From Pikeienuella litoralis (lineage in GTDB: Bacteria > Pseudomonadota > Alphaproteobacteria > Rhodobacterales > Rhodobacteraceae), in contig NZ_JBBHER010000002.1 in NCBI RefSeq assembly GCF_037646705.1, positions 372,001 to 436,000 of the forward strand: a stretch of 64,000 nt of DNA. The letters are read 5' to 3'. The position numbers and the translations under genes are program-made. This document shows positions 43,968 to 53,907 of the stretch, in pieces. Every line of letters begins with the position of its first letter. The stretch's first letter is position 1. The notes below the pieces were generated by a model that did not search any database, had not been told where the DNA came from, and saw only the letters and a program-made list of their open reading frames with translations.

Positions 43968-44360
43968 TCAGGCGCGCCGCAGGCGCGGAACGGCGCCGCC
44001 CCGGGCCTGCTCGACCCCCATCCTGAGGCTGGCGCCGATTCGCCGCGACAGAATCGTGAAGGCGGCGGCCTTCGCCTCCGGCAGCACCTCTTTCGCGGTC
44101 TCCTCGAACAGGTCGAGCCAGATCTCGAAATCCTCGCCCCGAATCTCGGGAACCGAGAGATGGACCGCCATCGGGTTGCCCTGATAGGCGCGTTCGCGAA
44201 GCATCACATTGGACCAGAACGCCTCGATCGTCGCGAGATGCTCCGCCCATTCCTCGTCGGTGACGCCGATCCGGCCCTCGAAGATCGGCCCGAGCCGGGG
44301 ATTGGCGCGGACACGTTTGTAAAACGGCTCGATCAGGCGCCGGATATCGGCCCGGGTCAT
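43968..44360 (-). CDS. Group III truncated hemoglobin
   Basis: 130 residues from ATG 44360. Group III globin landmarks: TRADIRRLIEPFYKRVRANPRLGPIFEG (B/C helices with Phe-Tyr, overlapping parts), WAEHLATIEAFWSNVMLRER (E helix), YQGNPMAVHLSVPEIRGEDFEIWLDLF (proximal His in AVHL; G-helix Trp). Such proteins bind O2/NO and are linked to NO or low-oxygen stress. An alternative TTG start at 44387 would overlap the stop of the upstream small gene (TTGA) and add nine residues. The AAGGACGGC just before ATG 44360 supports the shorter form. Probably co-transcribed with the small membrane gene and the NsrR-like gene. Confidence 0.88.
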   Translation of the reverse strand: MTRADIRRLIEPFYKRVRANPRLGPIFEGRIGVTDEEWAEHLATIEAFWSNVMLRERAYQGNPMAVHLSVPEIRGEDFEIWLDLFEETAKEVLPEAKAAAFTILSRRIGASLRMGVEQARGGAVPRLRRA

Positions 44361-44383
44361 GCCGTCCTTGTCCGGGACCGCCG

Positions 44384-44548
44384 TCAAAGAAGTATCGCCA
44401 GCGTCGCCACGATCACGGCTCCCCAGAAAAGGTTGTTGATGAAGCCGCGGAGCATGCCGCTGTCTTCGCGCACGTCTTGCCCGACCATCGCGCAGAATCT
44501 GTTTCCTGGCCACAGGACGATTCCGAGCAGGAGTCTCAGGAAACCCAT
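44384..44548 (-). CDS. 54-residue membrane protein between nsrR-like and globin genes
   Basis: A short gene easily missed. ATG 44546-44548 has GGAGG five bases upstream. It encodes an N-terminal amphipathic/hydrophobic helix (MGFLRLLLGIVLWPGNRF), a polar loop with CAMVGQDVREDSGMLRG, and a C-terminal helix (FINNLFWGAVIVATLAILL). The stop TGA overlaps a possible TTG start of the globin gene. I recognise no family; context suggests a membrane partner in NO or oxygen handling. A longer form starting at ATG 44560 is possible but puts the ribosome site inside the gene. Confidence 0.65.
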   Translation of the reverse strand: MGFLRLLLGIVLWPGNRFCAMVGQDVREDSGMLRGFINNLFWGAVIVATLAILL

Positions 44549-44570
44549 GACGTCCTCCATTAAAGCTCGG

Positions 44571-44587
44571 ACGCATTATCTACGCAT
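44571..44587. promoter_or_regulatory. Direct repeat ACGCAT in the nsrR-like/small membrane gene gap
   Basis: ACGCAT at 44571-44576 and 44582-44587, 11 bp apart (one helical turn), just upstream of the small membrane gene. The complementary ATGCGT also occurs twice, 21 bp apart, in the promoter region at 63586-63614. A shared regulator is possible; a hexamer is weak evidence. Confidence 0.3.
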
Positions 44588-44610
44588 CAAATAGGCAAAT
44601 GGAAGTCGTA

Positions 44611-45069
44611 TTATTGCCGCAGGCGATGTTCGCTCTCCAGCCCCTCAATCAGAGCGCCGACGCCGCGCCGCCGCTCGATCGCGTCCTGCAGCGAGACCTT
44701 GTCGAGATGCCGAAAGAACGCCTCCTGCGCCTCGGCGAGGATCGGCGAGAGGCCGCATGCGGCCGTAAGCGGGCAATTTCCGCCGTCGGGCCGCATGCAT
44801 TCCAGAAGGGCCGAGCCCTCCTCGGATTTTCGGAGCAGCGCGCCGAGCGAAATCTCCGCCGGGTCCATCGCCAGCACCATGCCGCCGCCGCGCCCGCGCG
44901 ACGTCGTGATATAGGCCTCGGCGGCGAGCCATTGAGAGACCTTGGCGAGATGGTTGAAGGAAATCCGTTGCTGCGCCGCGATTTCGCGCGTCGTGCGCTT
45001 CGCGCCGTCCGCCTGCGCGAGATGCAGAAGGAGTCGCAGCGCGTAATCTGAAAATTTTGAGACCTGCAT
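44611..45069 (-). CDS. nsrR: NsrR-like Rrf2 family regulator
   Basis: 152 residues. N-terminal winged helix QVSKFSDYALRLLLHLAQAD (about 2-21) with REIAAQQRISFNHLAKVSQWL. The [Fe-S] ligand region reads ECMRPDGGNCPLTAACGL (about 90-107): three Cys spaced C-x7-C-x5-C with the Glu-Cys and Asn-Cys contexts typical of the nitric-oxide sensor NsrR rather than IscR. Predicted to repress NO-detoxification genes until its cluster is nitrosylated. It heads the unit with the 54-residue membrane protein and globin, and is divergent from the DUF1330 gene. Confidence 0.85.
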   Translation of the reverse strand: MQVSKFSDYALRLLLHLAQADGAKRTTREIAAQQRISFNHLAKVSQWLAAEAYITTSRGRGGGMVLAMDPAEISLGALLRKSEEGSALLECMRPDGGNCPLTAACGLSPILAEAQEAFFRHLDKVSLQDAIERRRGVGALIEGLESEHRLRQ

Positions 45070-45189
45070 CCGCGCATTCTGGCCTTTTTCGCGCCTGACG
45101 CAATCGCAGGGAGGTGGAATTTGGCGACGGAAAGTTTAGCCTCCGCGCCCAAGGGAATGGAAGTCCCCGGATTCGAAAAGGAGCCGCCC

Positions 45190-45600
45190 ATGAATGTCGA
45201 CCCCACCCGCCAGCAATTCGAGGCGTTCAAGGCGCTGCCGCGCGATCAGCCGGTGAACATGCTGAACCTCGTGAAGCTGCGCGAAAAGGCGGCGTATTCC
45301 GACGGGCGAGACGCGACCGGACGGGAGGCCTATGCGGCCTACGGCCGGGAAAGCGGCCCGATTCTGGCCCGCGTCGGCGGTGAGATCACATGGCGCGGCG
45401 CGCCGGAGACGGTGCTGATCGGGCCGGCGGACGAGGCCTGGGACATCGCCTTCATCGCCCGCTATCCGACATTGGGCGCCTTCCTCGAGATGGTCACGGA
45501 TCCGGGCTATCAGGCGATCGTCCATCATCGGCAGGCCGCTGTCGCGGATAGCCGTCTGATCGCGATGAGCGACCTCGCGGCGGGCGGCGGTTTCGGCTGA
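45190..45600 (+). CDS. DUF1330-like protein
   Basis: 136 residues of a dimeric alpha/beta-barrel (ferredoxin-like) family without assigned chemistry. Landmarks: DQPVNMLNLVKLREKAAY (strand 1), YGRESGPILARVGGEITWRG and the C-terminal RYPTLGAFLEMVTDPGYQAIVHHRQAAVADSRLIAM (in overlapping parts). ATG 45190 has AAGGAG at the right distance; the longer form from 45121 lacks one. Divergent from the NsrR-like gene. Confidence 0.85.
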   Translation: MNVDPTRQQFEAFKALPRDQPVNMLNLVKLREKAAYSDGRDATGREAYAAYGRESGPILARVGGEITWRGAPETVLIGPADEAWDIAFIARYPTLGAFLEMVTDPGYQAIVHHRQAAVADSRLIAMSDLAAGGGFG

Positions 45601-45712
45601 TGGCGGAGGTGTCCGGAGCATGCGCCCTCTTGCCGAAAATCGCGCGGGCGCATAGGCTTTATCGCAACGCAACATGGAATATGCGAGCGATGCGCCCGCT
45701 TAGGGGATTGAG

Positions 45713-46588
45713 ATGACGATCAAGACGGTTGGCGTGATCGGGGCCGGGCAGATGGGCAACGGCATCGCTCATGTTTTCGCCTTGGCCGGGTTCGAGGTTC
45801 GTCTGAACGATATCGACGCCGAGCGCGTGAAGGAGGCCATCAAGCGGATCGAAGAGAATCTCGGCCGGCAGGTGGGCCGGGGGCTGATCGAGGATGTGGA
45901 CCGGAAGGCGGCGCTGGCGCGGATCACGCCGACCGCGGCTCTGGCGGATGTCGCGCGGACCGACCTCGTGATCGAGGCCGCCACCGAGAAGGAGGAGGTG
46001 AAGCGGGGGATCTTCTCCGCGCTGCTGCCCGACCTGAAGCCGGAGACGATCCTCGCCACCAACACGTCGTCGATCTCCATCACCCGGCTCGCCTCCGGCA
46101 CCGACCGGCCGGAGCGATTCATGGGCGTTCATTTCATGAACCCCGTGCCGCTGATGCAGCTCGTGGAGCTGATTCGCGGCATCGCGACGGACGAGCAGAC
46201 CTTCGAGACGCTGAAAGGCGTGGTCGACAGGCTGGGCAAGACCTACGCGACCTCGGAGGATTTCCCCGCCTTCATCGTCAACCGCATTCTGATGCCGATG
46301 ATCAACGAGGCGATCTATACGCTCTATGAAGGCGTCGGCACGGTGGAGAGCATCGATCTTTCGTTGAAGCTCGGCGCCAATCACCCGATGGGGCCGCTGA
46401 CGCTCGCCGATTTCATCGGCCTGGATATCTGCCTCGCGATCATGAATGTGCTGCACGAAGGCTTGGCGGATACGAAATACCGGCCCTGCCCGCTGCTGAC
46501 CAAATATGTGGAGGCGGGATGGCTCGGCCGGAAGACCAATCGCGGCTTCTACGACTATCGCGGCGACAAGCCGACGCCGACGCGCTGA
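45713..46588 (+). CDS. 3-hydroxybutyryl-CoA dehydrogenase
   Basis: NAD(P)-dependent oxidation of 3-hydroxybutyryl-CoA to acetoacetyl-CoA, linking PHB/butyrate metabolism with beta-oxidation. 291 residues. Rossmann loop GVIGAGQMGNGIAHVFALAG (7-26), VIEAATEKEEVK (about 86), TNTSSISITRLAS (about 112), active-site HFMNPVPLMQLVE (His about 140), and the C-terminal DFPAFIVNRILMPMINEA with Asn. ATG has AGGGGATTGAG upstream. In related genomes it commonly follows etfA; here the globin unit and DUF1330 gene intervene. Confidence 0.95.
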   Translation: MTIKTVGVIGAGQMGNGIAHVFALAGFEVRLNDIDAERVKEAIKRIEENLGRQVGRGLIEDVDRKAALARITPTAALADVARTDLVIEAATEKEEVKRGIFSALLPDLKPETILATNTSSISITRLASGTDRPERFMGVHFMNPVPLMQLVELIRGIATDEQTFETLKGVVDRLGKTYATSEDFPAFIVNRILMPMINEAIYTLYEGVGTVESIDLSLKLGANHPMGPLTLADFIGLDICLAIMNVLHEGLADTKYRPCPLLTKYVEAGWLGRKTNRGFYDYRGDKPTPTR

Positions 46589-47181
46589 ACGCGCCTTCTT
46601 CCCCCGCGGGGCGGGCGCCGCCCCGCCGGGCGCCCGTCTCCTGATTGAAAGGGGGGGCGCGCAATGGCGGAACTCCCCAAGGGCGACCGTGCCGGCTGGA
46701 ACTCTGAAGCCGGCCGGGAAGAGCATCCGCGTCCATGAGCGGGATTTCAAACACAAGGGCCGCCGGCGCCGCCCGCAGGGAAGAGGCGCTGACGAACGGC
46801 GCCTGACGGCCGCGCCCTTCACCGCCGTCCGCCATTCAAGCCGCAGCCTCGCCGATCATCCGCCGGCCGGCGGACACGGGGGGGCGTTCATCTGACGGGA
46901 GCGGGGCGGATCGCCCCTGCGACACTCGCGCCCGGCGCGAAAAAAGCGCCCGAAGGCGAGGCGGCCCATCCCGCCGAACGCCCGTCCGGCGCGCCGGCGC
47001 GCGGCCGGATGGCCCCGAAATCACCGATATGAGCCGCGGATCGGGGCGGACGGCGCCCGCGCGGCGGGCCGAAGCCGGGTCTCGACCATCGGCGCCCGCG
47101 GATCAGAAATGAGCGAGGCCGTCTAGACATGCGCGCCGCTAGCGGACAAGTTGGCGAGGTATAAGAAGATCAAGGGAGAAG
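46589..47181. other. 593-bp region without a supported gene; contains a strong hairpin
   Basis: A perfect 9-bp stem with 3-base loop, GCGGGGCGG (46606-46614) / CCGCCCCGC (46618-46626), lies 17 bp after the dehydrogenase stop and may end its mRNA, though no T-run follows. Open frames in both directions are Arg-rich, without ribosome sites or motifs. The last 80 bp, more A/T-rich, should contain the promoter of the TRAP operon (TCTAGA palindrome near 47121). No conserved RNA recognised. Confidence 0.5.
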
Positions 47182-47184
47182 ATG

Positions 47185-48144
47185 ATGCGTTTATTTCTAG
47201 GCCTTCTGGCGCCGGCGGCGGCGCTCGCGCTGAGCGCGGCTCCGGTTCACGCGGATCAGTTCGTCCGCATGCTGAGCGGCCCGGCGGGGGGATCATGGTA
47301 TCCGCTCGGCGCCAAGATTATGCAGCTATTTCAGGAGGATGTTGACGGGATCGCGACGTCGAACACCTCTGGCGGCGGCGTCGGAAACGTGAAGGCGGTC
47401 AGCGACGGCGACGCCGAGCTCGGCTGGTCCTACGCGCACACCGCCGCGAACGGGTATAACGGCGTGGGAACCTTCAACAAGAAATATGACAATATTCGTC
47501 ACTTCGCCACGCTCTACCCCTCCTTCTTCCAGACCGCGGTGCCCGCCGACAGCGATATTCACTCCTATCCGGACATGAAGGACAAGAATATCAGCCCCGG
47601 TCAGGCCGGATTCACCGGCACCGCGTTCGCGGAGTCGATCCTCAAATATTACGGCTTCGGCTTCGACGACGTGAAGGCGAACGGCGGCACGGTCAGCCAC
47701 GCGAGCTACACCGAATCCGTGGCGCTGATGAAGGACGGGCATATCGACGTCTACATGGCGGTGACCTCGATGCCGCAGGCGTCGTTCATCGAGCTTGAGC
47801 AAAGCCCCGGCATCCGCTTCATCGGCATCCCCCAGGATGACCTTCAGAAGATCATCGACGTCAATCCGGGCTTCATCACCGGCGTCATGCCGGCCGGCGT
47901 CTATGAGAGCATCAAGGAGGACATCCACACGCTCGGCGCGGCGGCGGTGCTCGTCATCAACAAGGACGTGCCCGACGAGATCGCCTACGAGATGTGCAAG
48001 TCGCTCTGGGCGAATCACGCCGCGCTCGCGGAGGTGAAGGGCACCTGGAACGCAGTGAAGCTCGAAACCGCGCTCAACGGCGCCGCGATCCCGGTCCATC
48101 CCGGCGCGCAGCGCTGCTATGACGAGCTTGGCGTCGGCGGCTGA
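47185..48144 (+). CDS. TAXI-family TRAP transporter substrate-binding protein
   Basis: 319 residues from ATG 47185 (an ATG three bases earlier is also possible, but GGGAG is better spaced to this one). Signal peptide RLFLGLLAPAAALALSAAPVHA. TAXI fold: FVRMLSGPAGGSWYPLGAKIMQLF near the mature N-terminus, TSGGGVGNVKAVSDGDAELGW, and YMAVTSMPQASFIELEQSPGIRFIGI later (as overlapping parts). Binds an organic acid or amino acid in the periplasm for the fused permease that follows. Ligand not predictable. Confidence 0.92.
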   Translation: MRLFLGLLAPAAALALSAAPVHADQFVRMLSGPAGGSWYPLGAKIMQLFQEDVDGIATSNTSGGGVGNVKAVSDGDAELGWSYAHTAANGYNGVGTFNKKYDNIRHFATLYPSFFQTAVPADSDIHSYPDMKDKNISPGQAGFTGTAFAESILKYYGFGFDDVKANGGTVSHASYTESVALMKDGHIDVYMAVTSMPQASFIELEQSPGIRFIGIPQDDLQKIIDVNPGFITGVMPAGVYESIKEDIHTLGAAAVLVINKDVPDEIAYEMCKSLWANHAALAEVKGTWNAVKLETALNGAAIPVHPGAQRCYDELGVGG

Positions 48145-48167
48145 GCCCGCCGGGCCTGCAGAACCGC

Positions 48168-48196
48168 GGGCCGGGCGCCCCATCGGCGCCCGGCCC
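48168..48196 (+). terminator. Intercistronic hairpin between TRAP binding protein and permease
   Basis: Perfect 12-bp arms GGGCCGGGCGCC (48168-48179) and GGCGCCCGGCCC (48185-48196), 5-base loop, no T-run. Such a structure after a binding-protein gene usually protects its mRNA, so more binding protein than permease is made. Confidence 0.75.
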
Positions 48197-48231
48197 CGAC
48201 TTCAAGCGGCGCGAGACCGCGATAAACCGGG

Positions 48232-50253
48232 ATGGCGATGAGCGAAGCGAACCAGATTACCTATCACGAGAAGCCGGAACTCGGATTTCTGGAGCGGCTT
48301 CTCCTCGATCGACGCCTCAATCTCGTCAACGCGCTGCTGTTCTTCTGCGCCGCGATCAGCCTCGCGCTGGCGGTCTTTCATCTCTACGCCGCCGTCTTCG
48401 GCGCGCCGGAGGGCCGGTCTTTCCGCTCCACCCATCTGACGGTGATGCTGTCGCTCGCCGTGCTGATGAACCCGCTTTTCCGCAAGACCATGCGCGATCC
48501 GGTGATCATTCCGGGCGACCCCAGGAACGGTCTGCGCGCGCTCGGTCTCGGGATCGACCTGCTTCTGGTCGCACTGGTGCTGGCGGTGCAGATCTGGACG
48601 ATCTCGGATGTCAGCGCCTTCCAGATGCGCATGGGCGACAAGGATCCGGGCGATCTTCTGATGGGCGGGGTCCTGATCTTCCTGGTGTTCGAGGGGACGC
48701 GCCGCGCGGTCGGCTGGGCGATGGTGATCATCACCGGGATCTTCATGATCCACACGCTTTTCGCCGACTATTTCTTCGGGTTCTTCTACGGGCCGCCGGT
48801 GAGCTGGAGCAAGTTCGTCGACGTTCTCTTCATGAGTTCGGACGGCATTTTCGGGATCCCGCTTCACGTCGCGGCCACCTACATCATCCTCTTCATCATC
48901 TTCGGGGCGGTGCTGATCCGCTCGGGCGCGGGGCGGTTCTTCATCGATCTCGCCATATCGCTGACCGGGCACAAGATCGGCGGCCCGGCCAAGGCGGCGA
49001 CGGTGGCGAGCGCGCTGATGGGCACGGTGTCGGGCTCCGCCGTCGCCAATGTCGTCACCACCGGCTCCTTCACGATTCCGCTGATGAAGAAGGTCGGCTA
49101 TCGGGGGAAATTCGCCGCGGCGGTGGAGGCCTGCGCCTCTTCCGGCGGGCAGATCACCCCGCCGATCATGGGCGCGGCGGCGTTCATCATGGCCGAGTTT
49201 CTGGCCGTGCCCTACACCACGATCATCATCGCCGCGATCATCCCCGCCGTGCTCTATTTCGCGACGGTCTATTTCATGGTGCACCTGGAGGCGGAAAAGG
49301 ACGGGATCGGCTCGATCCCGCGCGAAATGCTGCCCAAGACCCGCGAAGTTCTGCGGCGCGGATGGCATCTTCTCATCGCGCTGGTGATCCTGATCGCGTT
49401 CCTGCTCTACGGGTTCACGCCGATGAAATCGGCGTTCTACGGTCTCGTCGCGCTCGTCGGGCTGAGTTTCATCAACCCCGCGACGCGGATGAGCCCGGTC
49501 GATCTTCTCGCGGCGCTCGAGGCGGGCGTGCGCTCCTCGATCGCGGTCTCGATCGCCTGCGCCTGCGCCGGGTTGATCATCGGCTCGGTCTTCGTCTCCG
49601 GGCTGGGGCTGAAATTCACCCAGTCGGCGATCGTGCTCGCGGACGGCAACCTGCTCATCCTCCTCGCGCTGACCGGCGTCGCCTCGATCATCCTTGGGAT
49701 GGGCATCACCACGACCGCGGTCTACATCACCGTCGCCGCGCTGATCGTGCCGGCGCTGATCCGGATGGGGATCGAGCCGATCGCGGCGCATATGTTCGCC
49801 TTCTATTTCGGCGTCGTCTCCGCGATCACGCCGCCGGTCGCGCTGGCGGCCTTCGCCGGGGCCGCGATCGCCAAGACGCCGCCAATGGCGACGGCGGTGG
49901 AGGCGACGCGCGTCGGCATCGCGAAATACATCGCGCCGCTGATCTTCGTCTATAATCCGTCGCTGCTCTTCGTCGGCCCGCTCTGGCTGACCGCCGTTTC
50001 CTCCGTCCTCGCGCTCGGCGGGCTCTGGATCCTGACCATGGGGCTCGAGGGCTGGTTCGAGGGGCGGCTCCATATCGGGCGGCGGATCGGCGTGCTCGTC
50101 GCCGCGGGGCTTCTTCTCTATCCGCCGGTCCTGACGCTGTTTGGCGTCTCGGGCTGGTGGGCGGCGCTGGCGGGCGTGGGGCTGGCCGCGATCTGCATCG
50201 GGCCGAGGCTCCTGTCGTCGCGGCGGCTGGCGCGGGAAGGAGCGGCGCGATGA
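48232..50253 (+). CDS. TRAP transporter fused permease (4TM/12TM)
   Basis: 673 residues, a fusion of the DctQ-like four-helix part (about 30-180) and the DctM-like large permease part (about 190-650) used by TAXI-type TRAP systems. Diagnostic segments: GSGAGRFFIDLAISLTGHKIGG-like region after about 215, GTVSGSAVANVVTTGSFTIPLMKKVGY, ASSGGQITPPIMGAAAFIMAEF, and the repeat-half GMGITTTAVYITVAAL with FGVVSAITPPVALAAFAGAAIA (partial strings). Na+-driven uptake through the inner membrane. A second in-frame ATG is at 48238. Stop overlaps the next gene (ATGA). Confidence 0.94.
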   Translation: MAMSEANQITYHEKPELGFLERLLLDRRLNLVNALLFFCAAISLALAVFHLYAAVFGAPEGRSFRSTHLTVMLSLAVLMNPLFRKTMRDPVIIPGDPRNGLRALGLGIDLLLVALVLAVQIWTISDVSAFQMRMGDKDPGDLLMGGVLIFLVFEGTRRAVGWAMVIITGIFMIHTLFADYFFGFFYGPPVSWSKFVDVLFMSSDGIFGIPLHVAATYIILFIIFGAVLIRSGAGRFFIDLAISLTGHKIGGPAKAATVASALMGTVSGSAVANVVTTGSFTIPLMKKVGYRGKFAAAVEACASSGGQITPPIMGAAAFIMAEFLAVPYTTIIIAAIIPAVLYFATVYFMVHLEAEKDGIGSIPREMLPKTREVLRRGWHLLIALVILIAFLLYGFTPMKSAFYGLVALVGLSFINPATRMSPVDLLAALEAGVRSSIAVSIACACAGLIIGSVFVSGLGLKFTQSAIVLADGNLLILLALTGVASIILGMGITTTAVYITVAALIVPALIRMGIEPIAAHMFAFYFGVVSAITPPVALAAFAGAAIAKTPPMATAVEATRVGIAKYIAPLIFVYNPSLLFVGPLWLTAVSSVLALGGLWILTMGLEGWFEGRLHIGRRIGVLVAAGLLLYPPVLTLFGVSGWWAALAGVGLAAICIGPRLLSSRRLAREGAAR

Positions 50254-50486
50254 GGGATATCTTTCTCGGCAAGCCGGCCCACTGGCTGATCGTCGCCGTG
50301 CTGGCGGGACTCGGATGGGGCGCGGGGCTCGCGCGTCTTCACGTCACCGATTTCAATCTCTTCGTCATCGGGCTTACAGCGGTCTCGGCCGTCGCGCTCG
50401 CGCTGGTGATCTGGACCAGCGGCGCGGATGAAAGAGTGACGCGCGATCCGATCGAGGAAGACGAAGATGAAGACGACGACGCATGA
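50250..50486 (+). CDS. Small membrane protein coupled to the TRAP permease
   Basis: 78 residues. Two hydrophobic helices (AHWLIVAVLAGLGWGAGLARL, about 10-30, and LFVIGLTAVSAVALALVIW, about 36-54), then a strongly acidic C-terminus (DPIEEDEDEDDDA). The ATG overlaps the permease stop, so it is made in step with it. Not the usual DctQ subunit, which is already fused in the permease; I know no named family. It may stabilise the transporter. Its end overlaps the following dehydrogenase gene by 20 bp. Confidence 0.75.
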   Translation: MRDIFLGKPAHWLIVAVLAGLGWGAGLARLHVTDFNLFVIGLTAVSAVALALVIWTSGADERVTRDPIEEDEDEDDDA

Positions 50487-51411
50487 CGCCGGAGAAGCCG
50501 CTGCTTCGATGACGCAGAAAAGCGGGCTTCCGGTGATCGGAGCGCCGGCGCCGGGCGAGATGGGCGCCGCGGTCGCGGCCGCGTATGTCCGCGCGGGCGG
50601 GACGGCGCTGACGGTTCTCGCCGGGCGGAGCGCGGAAAGCCGCGAACGGGCGGCGGAGGCGGGGATGACCGCCTGCGCCGATCTGGACGAGCTGGTCGCC
50701 GGGTGCGACCTCTTTCTCTCCATCGCGCCGCCCGCGGCGGCGCTCCCGCTCGCCGAGGCGGCGGCGGCCTCGATGCGCCGGACCGGCGCGCGCCCGCCCT
50801 TCGTCGAATGCAACGCGATCTCGCCGGATCACCTCGTCGGCATCGGCGCGCTCTTCGACGCGGAGGCGTTTGTCGACGGCGGGATCATCGGCATGCCGCC
50901 GCATGGCGGGCGCCGGCCCCGGCTCTATATCTCCGGGCCGCCCTGTCCGGCGCTGGCGCATCTCGACGGCGTGGCCTTCGAGATCCGCCCGCTTGGCGTT
51001 CGGCCGGGCGCCGCGTCCGCGATCAAGATGTGCTATGGCGGCGTCACCAAGGGCGTGAACGCCATCCTGATGGCGGCGCTCCTGACGGCGGAAGGCTTCG
51101 ATCTCGCTGAGCCGTTCATGGCGGAACTCTCCGCGAGCCAGAGCGGGCTTTCCCGGCGGCTGGAGACGGGCGGGCCCCGTCTTCACGCCGATGCGGGCCG
51201 CTGGGCGCCGGAAATGCGCGAAATTTCGCAAAGCTTCGCCTCTCGCGGCCTGCCGGGCGAGTTGCATGAGGGCGCCGCGCGGCTCTATGAGATTCTGGAC
51301 CGCTCTTCGCTTGGCGCGGAGACGCGCCGCACGCTCGACCCGGCGCGGAGCGCGCTGGAGACGGCGCGGATCATCCTTGCGGATCTCCGCGCCGAGCGCG
51401 AGGACGGCTAG
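50467..51411 (+). CDS. NAD(P)-binding beta-hydroxyacid dehydrogenase (DUF1932-type)
   Basis: 314 residues. Rossmann start PVIGAPAPGEMGAAVAAAYV (about 22-41), a G-x(4)-PGxMG version of the fingerprint typical of the DUF1932 subgroup. VECNAISPDHL and DGGIIGMPPHGGRRPRLYISG follow (about 116-160), and the helical C-terminal domain has the subgroup Lys/Asn site IKMCYGGVTKGVNAILMAALL. Related to 3-hydroxyisobutyrate and tartronate semialdehyde dehydrogenases. Start may be the ATG at 50509 instead. Likely oxidises or reduces a hydroxy-acid in the pathway served by the TRAP system. Confidence 0.83.
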   Translation: MKTTTHDAGEAAASMTQKSGLPVIGAPAPGEMGAAVAAAYVRAGGTALTVLAGRSAESRERAAEAGMTACADLDELVAGCDLFLSIAPPAAALPLAEAAAASMRRTGARPPFVECNAISPDHLVGIGALFDAEAFVDGGIIGMPPHGGRRPRLYISGPPCPALAHLDGVAFEIRPLGVRPGAASAIKMCYGGVTKGVNAILMAALLTAEGFDLAEPFMAELSASQSGLSRRLETGGPRLHADAGRWAPEMREISQSFASRGLPGELHEGAARLYEILDRSSLGAETRRTLDPARSALETARIILADLRAEREDG

Positions 51412-51452
51412 CGCGGCGACGGCGCCGACGACAACGAGGATTGGACCGAGAG

Positions 51453-53186
<1,734 letters not shown>

Positions 53187-53187
53187 G

Positions 53188-53907
53188 ATGAGTGCGATGA
53201 ACCCGGAGACGAAAGAGAAACTGATGGGCGTGTCCGTCGCCACGCTCGCCACCGCGCTGTTCAAGCGGGGGCTGCGCAATCAGGTGATTCAGGACGTGCG
53301 GCCGGTGGCGGCGAAGGGGCGCAACATGGTCGGCCCCGCCTTCACGCTCCGCTATATTCCCGCGCGGGAGGACCGGAACACGCTGGCCGAGTTCCGCAAC
53401 CCCGACCATCCGCAGCGCAAGGCGATCGAGACCTGCCCGGAGGGCGCGGTTCTGGTGATGGACGGCCGGAAGGATCCGCGCGCCGCCTCGGCCGGGGATA
53501 TCCTGATCACGCGGCTGATGATGCGCGGCGGCGCCGGCGTCGTCACCGATGGCGGGTTTCGGGACGCGATGCGGATCGGCGAGCTGGAGATCCCCGCCTA
53601 TCACAATCGCCCCTCCAGCCCGACCAATCTCACCATCAACGAGGCGATCGAGATCAACGGGCCGATCGGGTGCGGCGATGTCGCGGTCTTCCCCGGCGAC
53701 GTGCTCGTCGGAGACGATGACAGCGTGATCGTCATCCCCGCCCATCTCGCCGACGAAGTCGCGGCGGAGGCGGTGGAGATGACCGCCTATGAGGATTTCG
53801 TGGTCGAGCAGGTCAAGGCCGGCGCGACGATCGTCGGCCTCTACCCGGCGACGAAGGAGGAGAATCTCCGGAAATTCGAGGCCTGGCGCCGGGAGAGGCG
53901 CCGCTGA
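53188..53907 (+). CDS. RraA/HMG-aldolase superfamily lyase
   Basis: 239 residues. Family signatures: KGRNMVGPAFTLRY, GDILITRLMMRGGAGVVTDGGFRDAMRI (Gly pair and catalytic Arg-Asp) and GDVLVGDDDSVIVIP near the C-terminus (partial strings). Despite the RraA name, proteins with the GG...RD metal site act as divalent-metal retro-aldolases or decarboxylases on 4-hydroxy-2-oxo acids (HMG/CHA aldolase). Placed immediately after the dehydratase (TGAGATG), it is a good candidate for cleaving the keto-deoxy acid product. RNase E inhibition is unlikely here. Confidence 0.85.
   Translation: MSAMNPETKEKLMGVSVATLATALFKRGLRNQVIQDVRPVAAKGRNMVGPAFTLRYIPAREDRNTLAEFRNPDHPQRKAIETCPEGAVLVMDGRKDPRAASAGDILITRLMMRGGAGVVTDGGFRDAMRIGELEIPAYHNRPSSPTNLTINEAIEINGPIGCGDVAVFPGDVLVGDDDSVIVIPAHLADEVAAEAVEMTAYEDFVVEQVKAGATIVGLYPATKEENLRKFEAWRRERRR

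Noticed and set aside
46506..46895. Open frame after the 3-hydroxybutyryl-CoA dehydrogenase gene
   Set aside because: Arg-rich, begins inside the dehydrogenase gene, lacks a ribosome site and any motif.
50467..51411. Broken Rossmann motif in the DUF1932-type dehydrogenase
   Set aside because: The G-x(4)-PGxMG form is, as far as I recall, normal for this subgroup, so it is not taken as damage.
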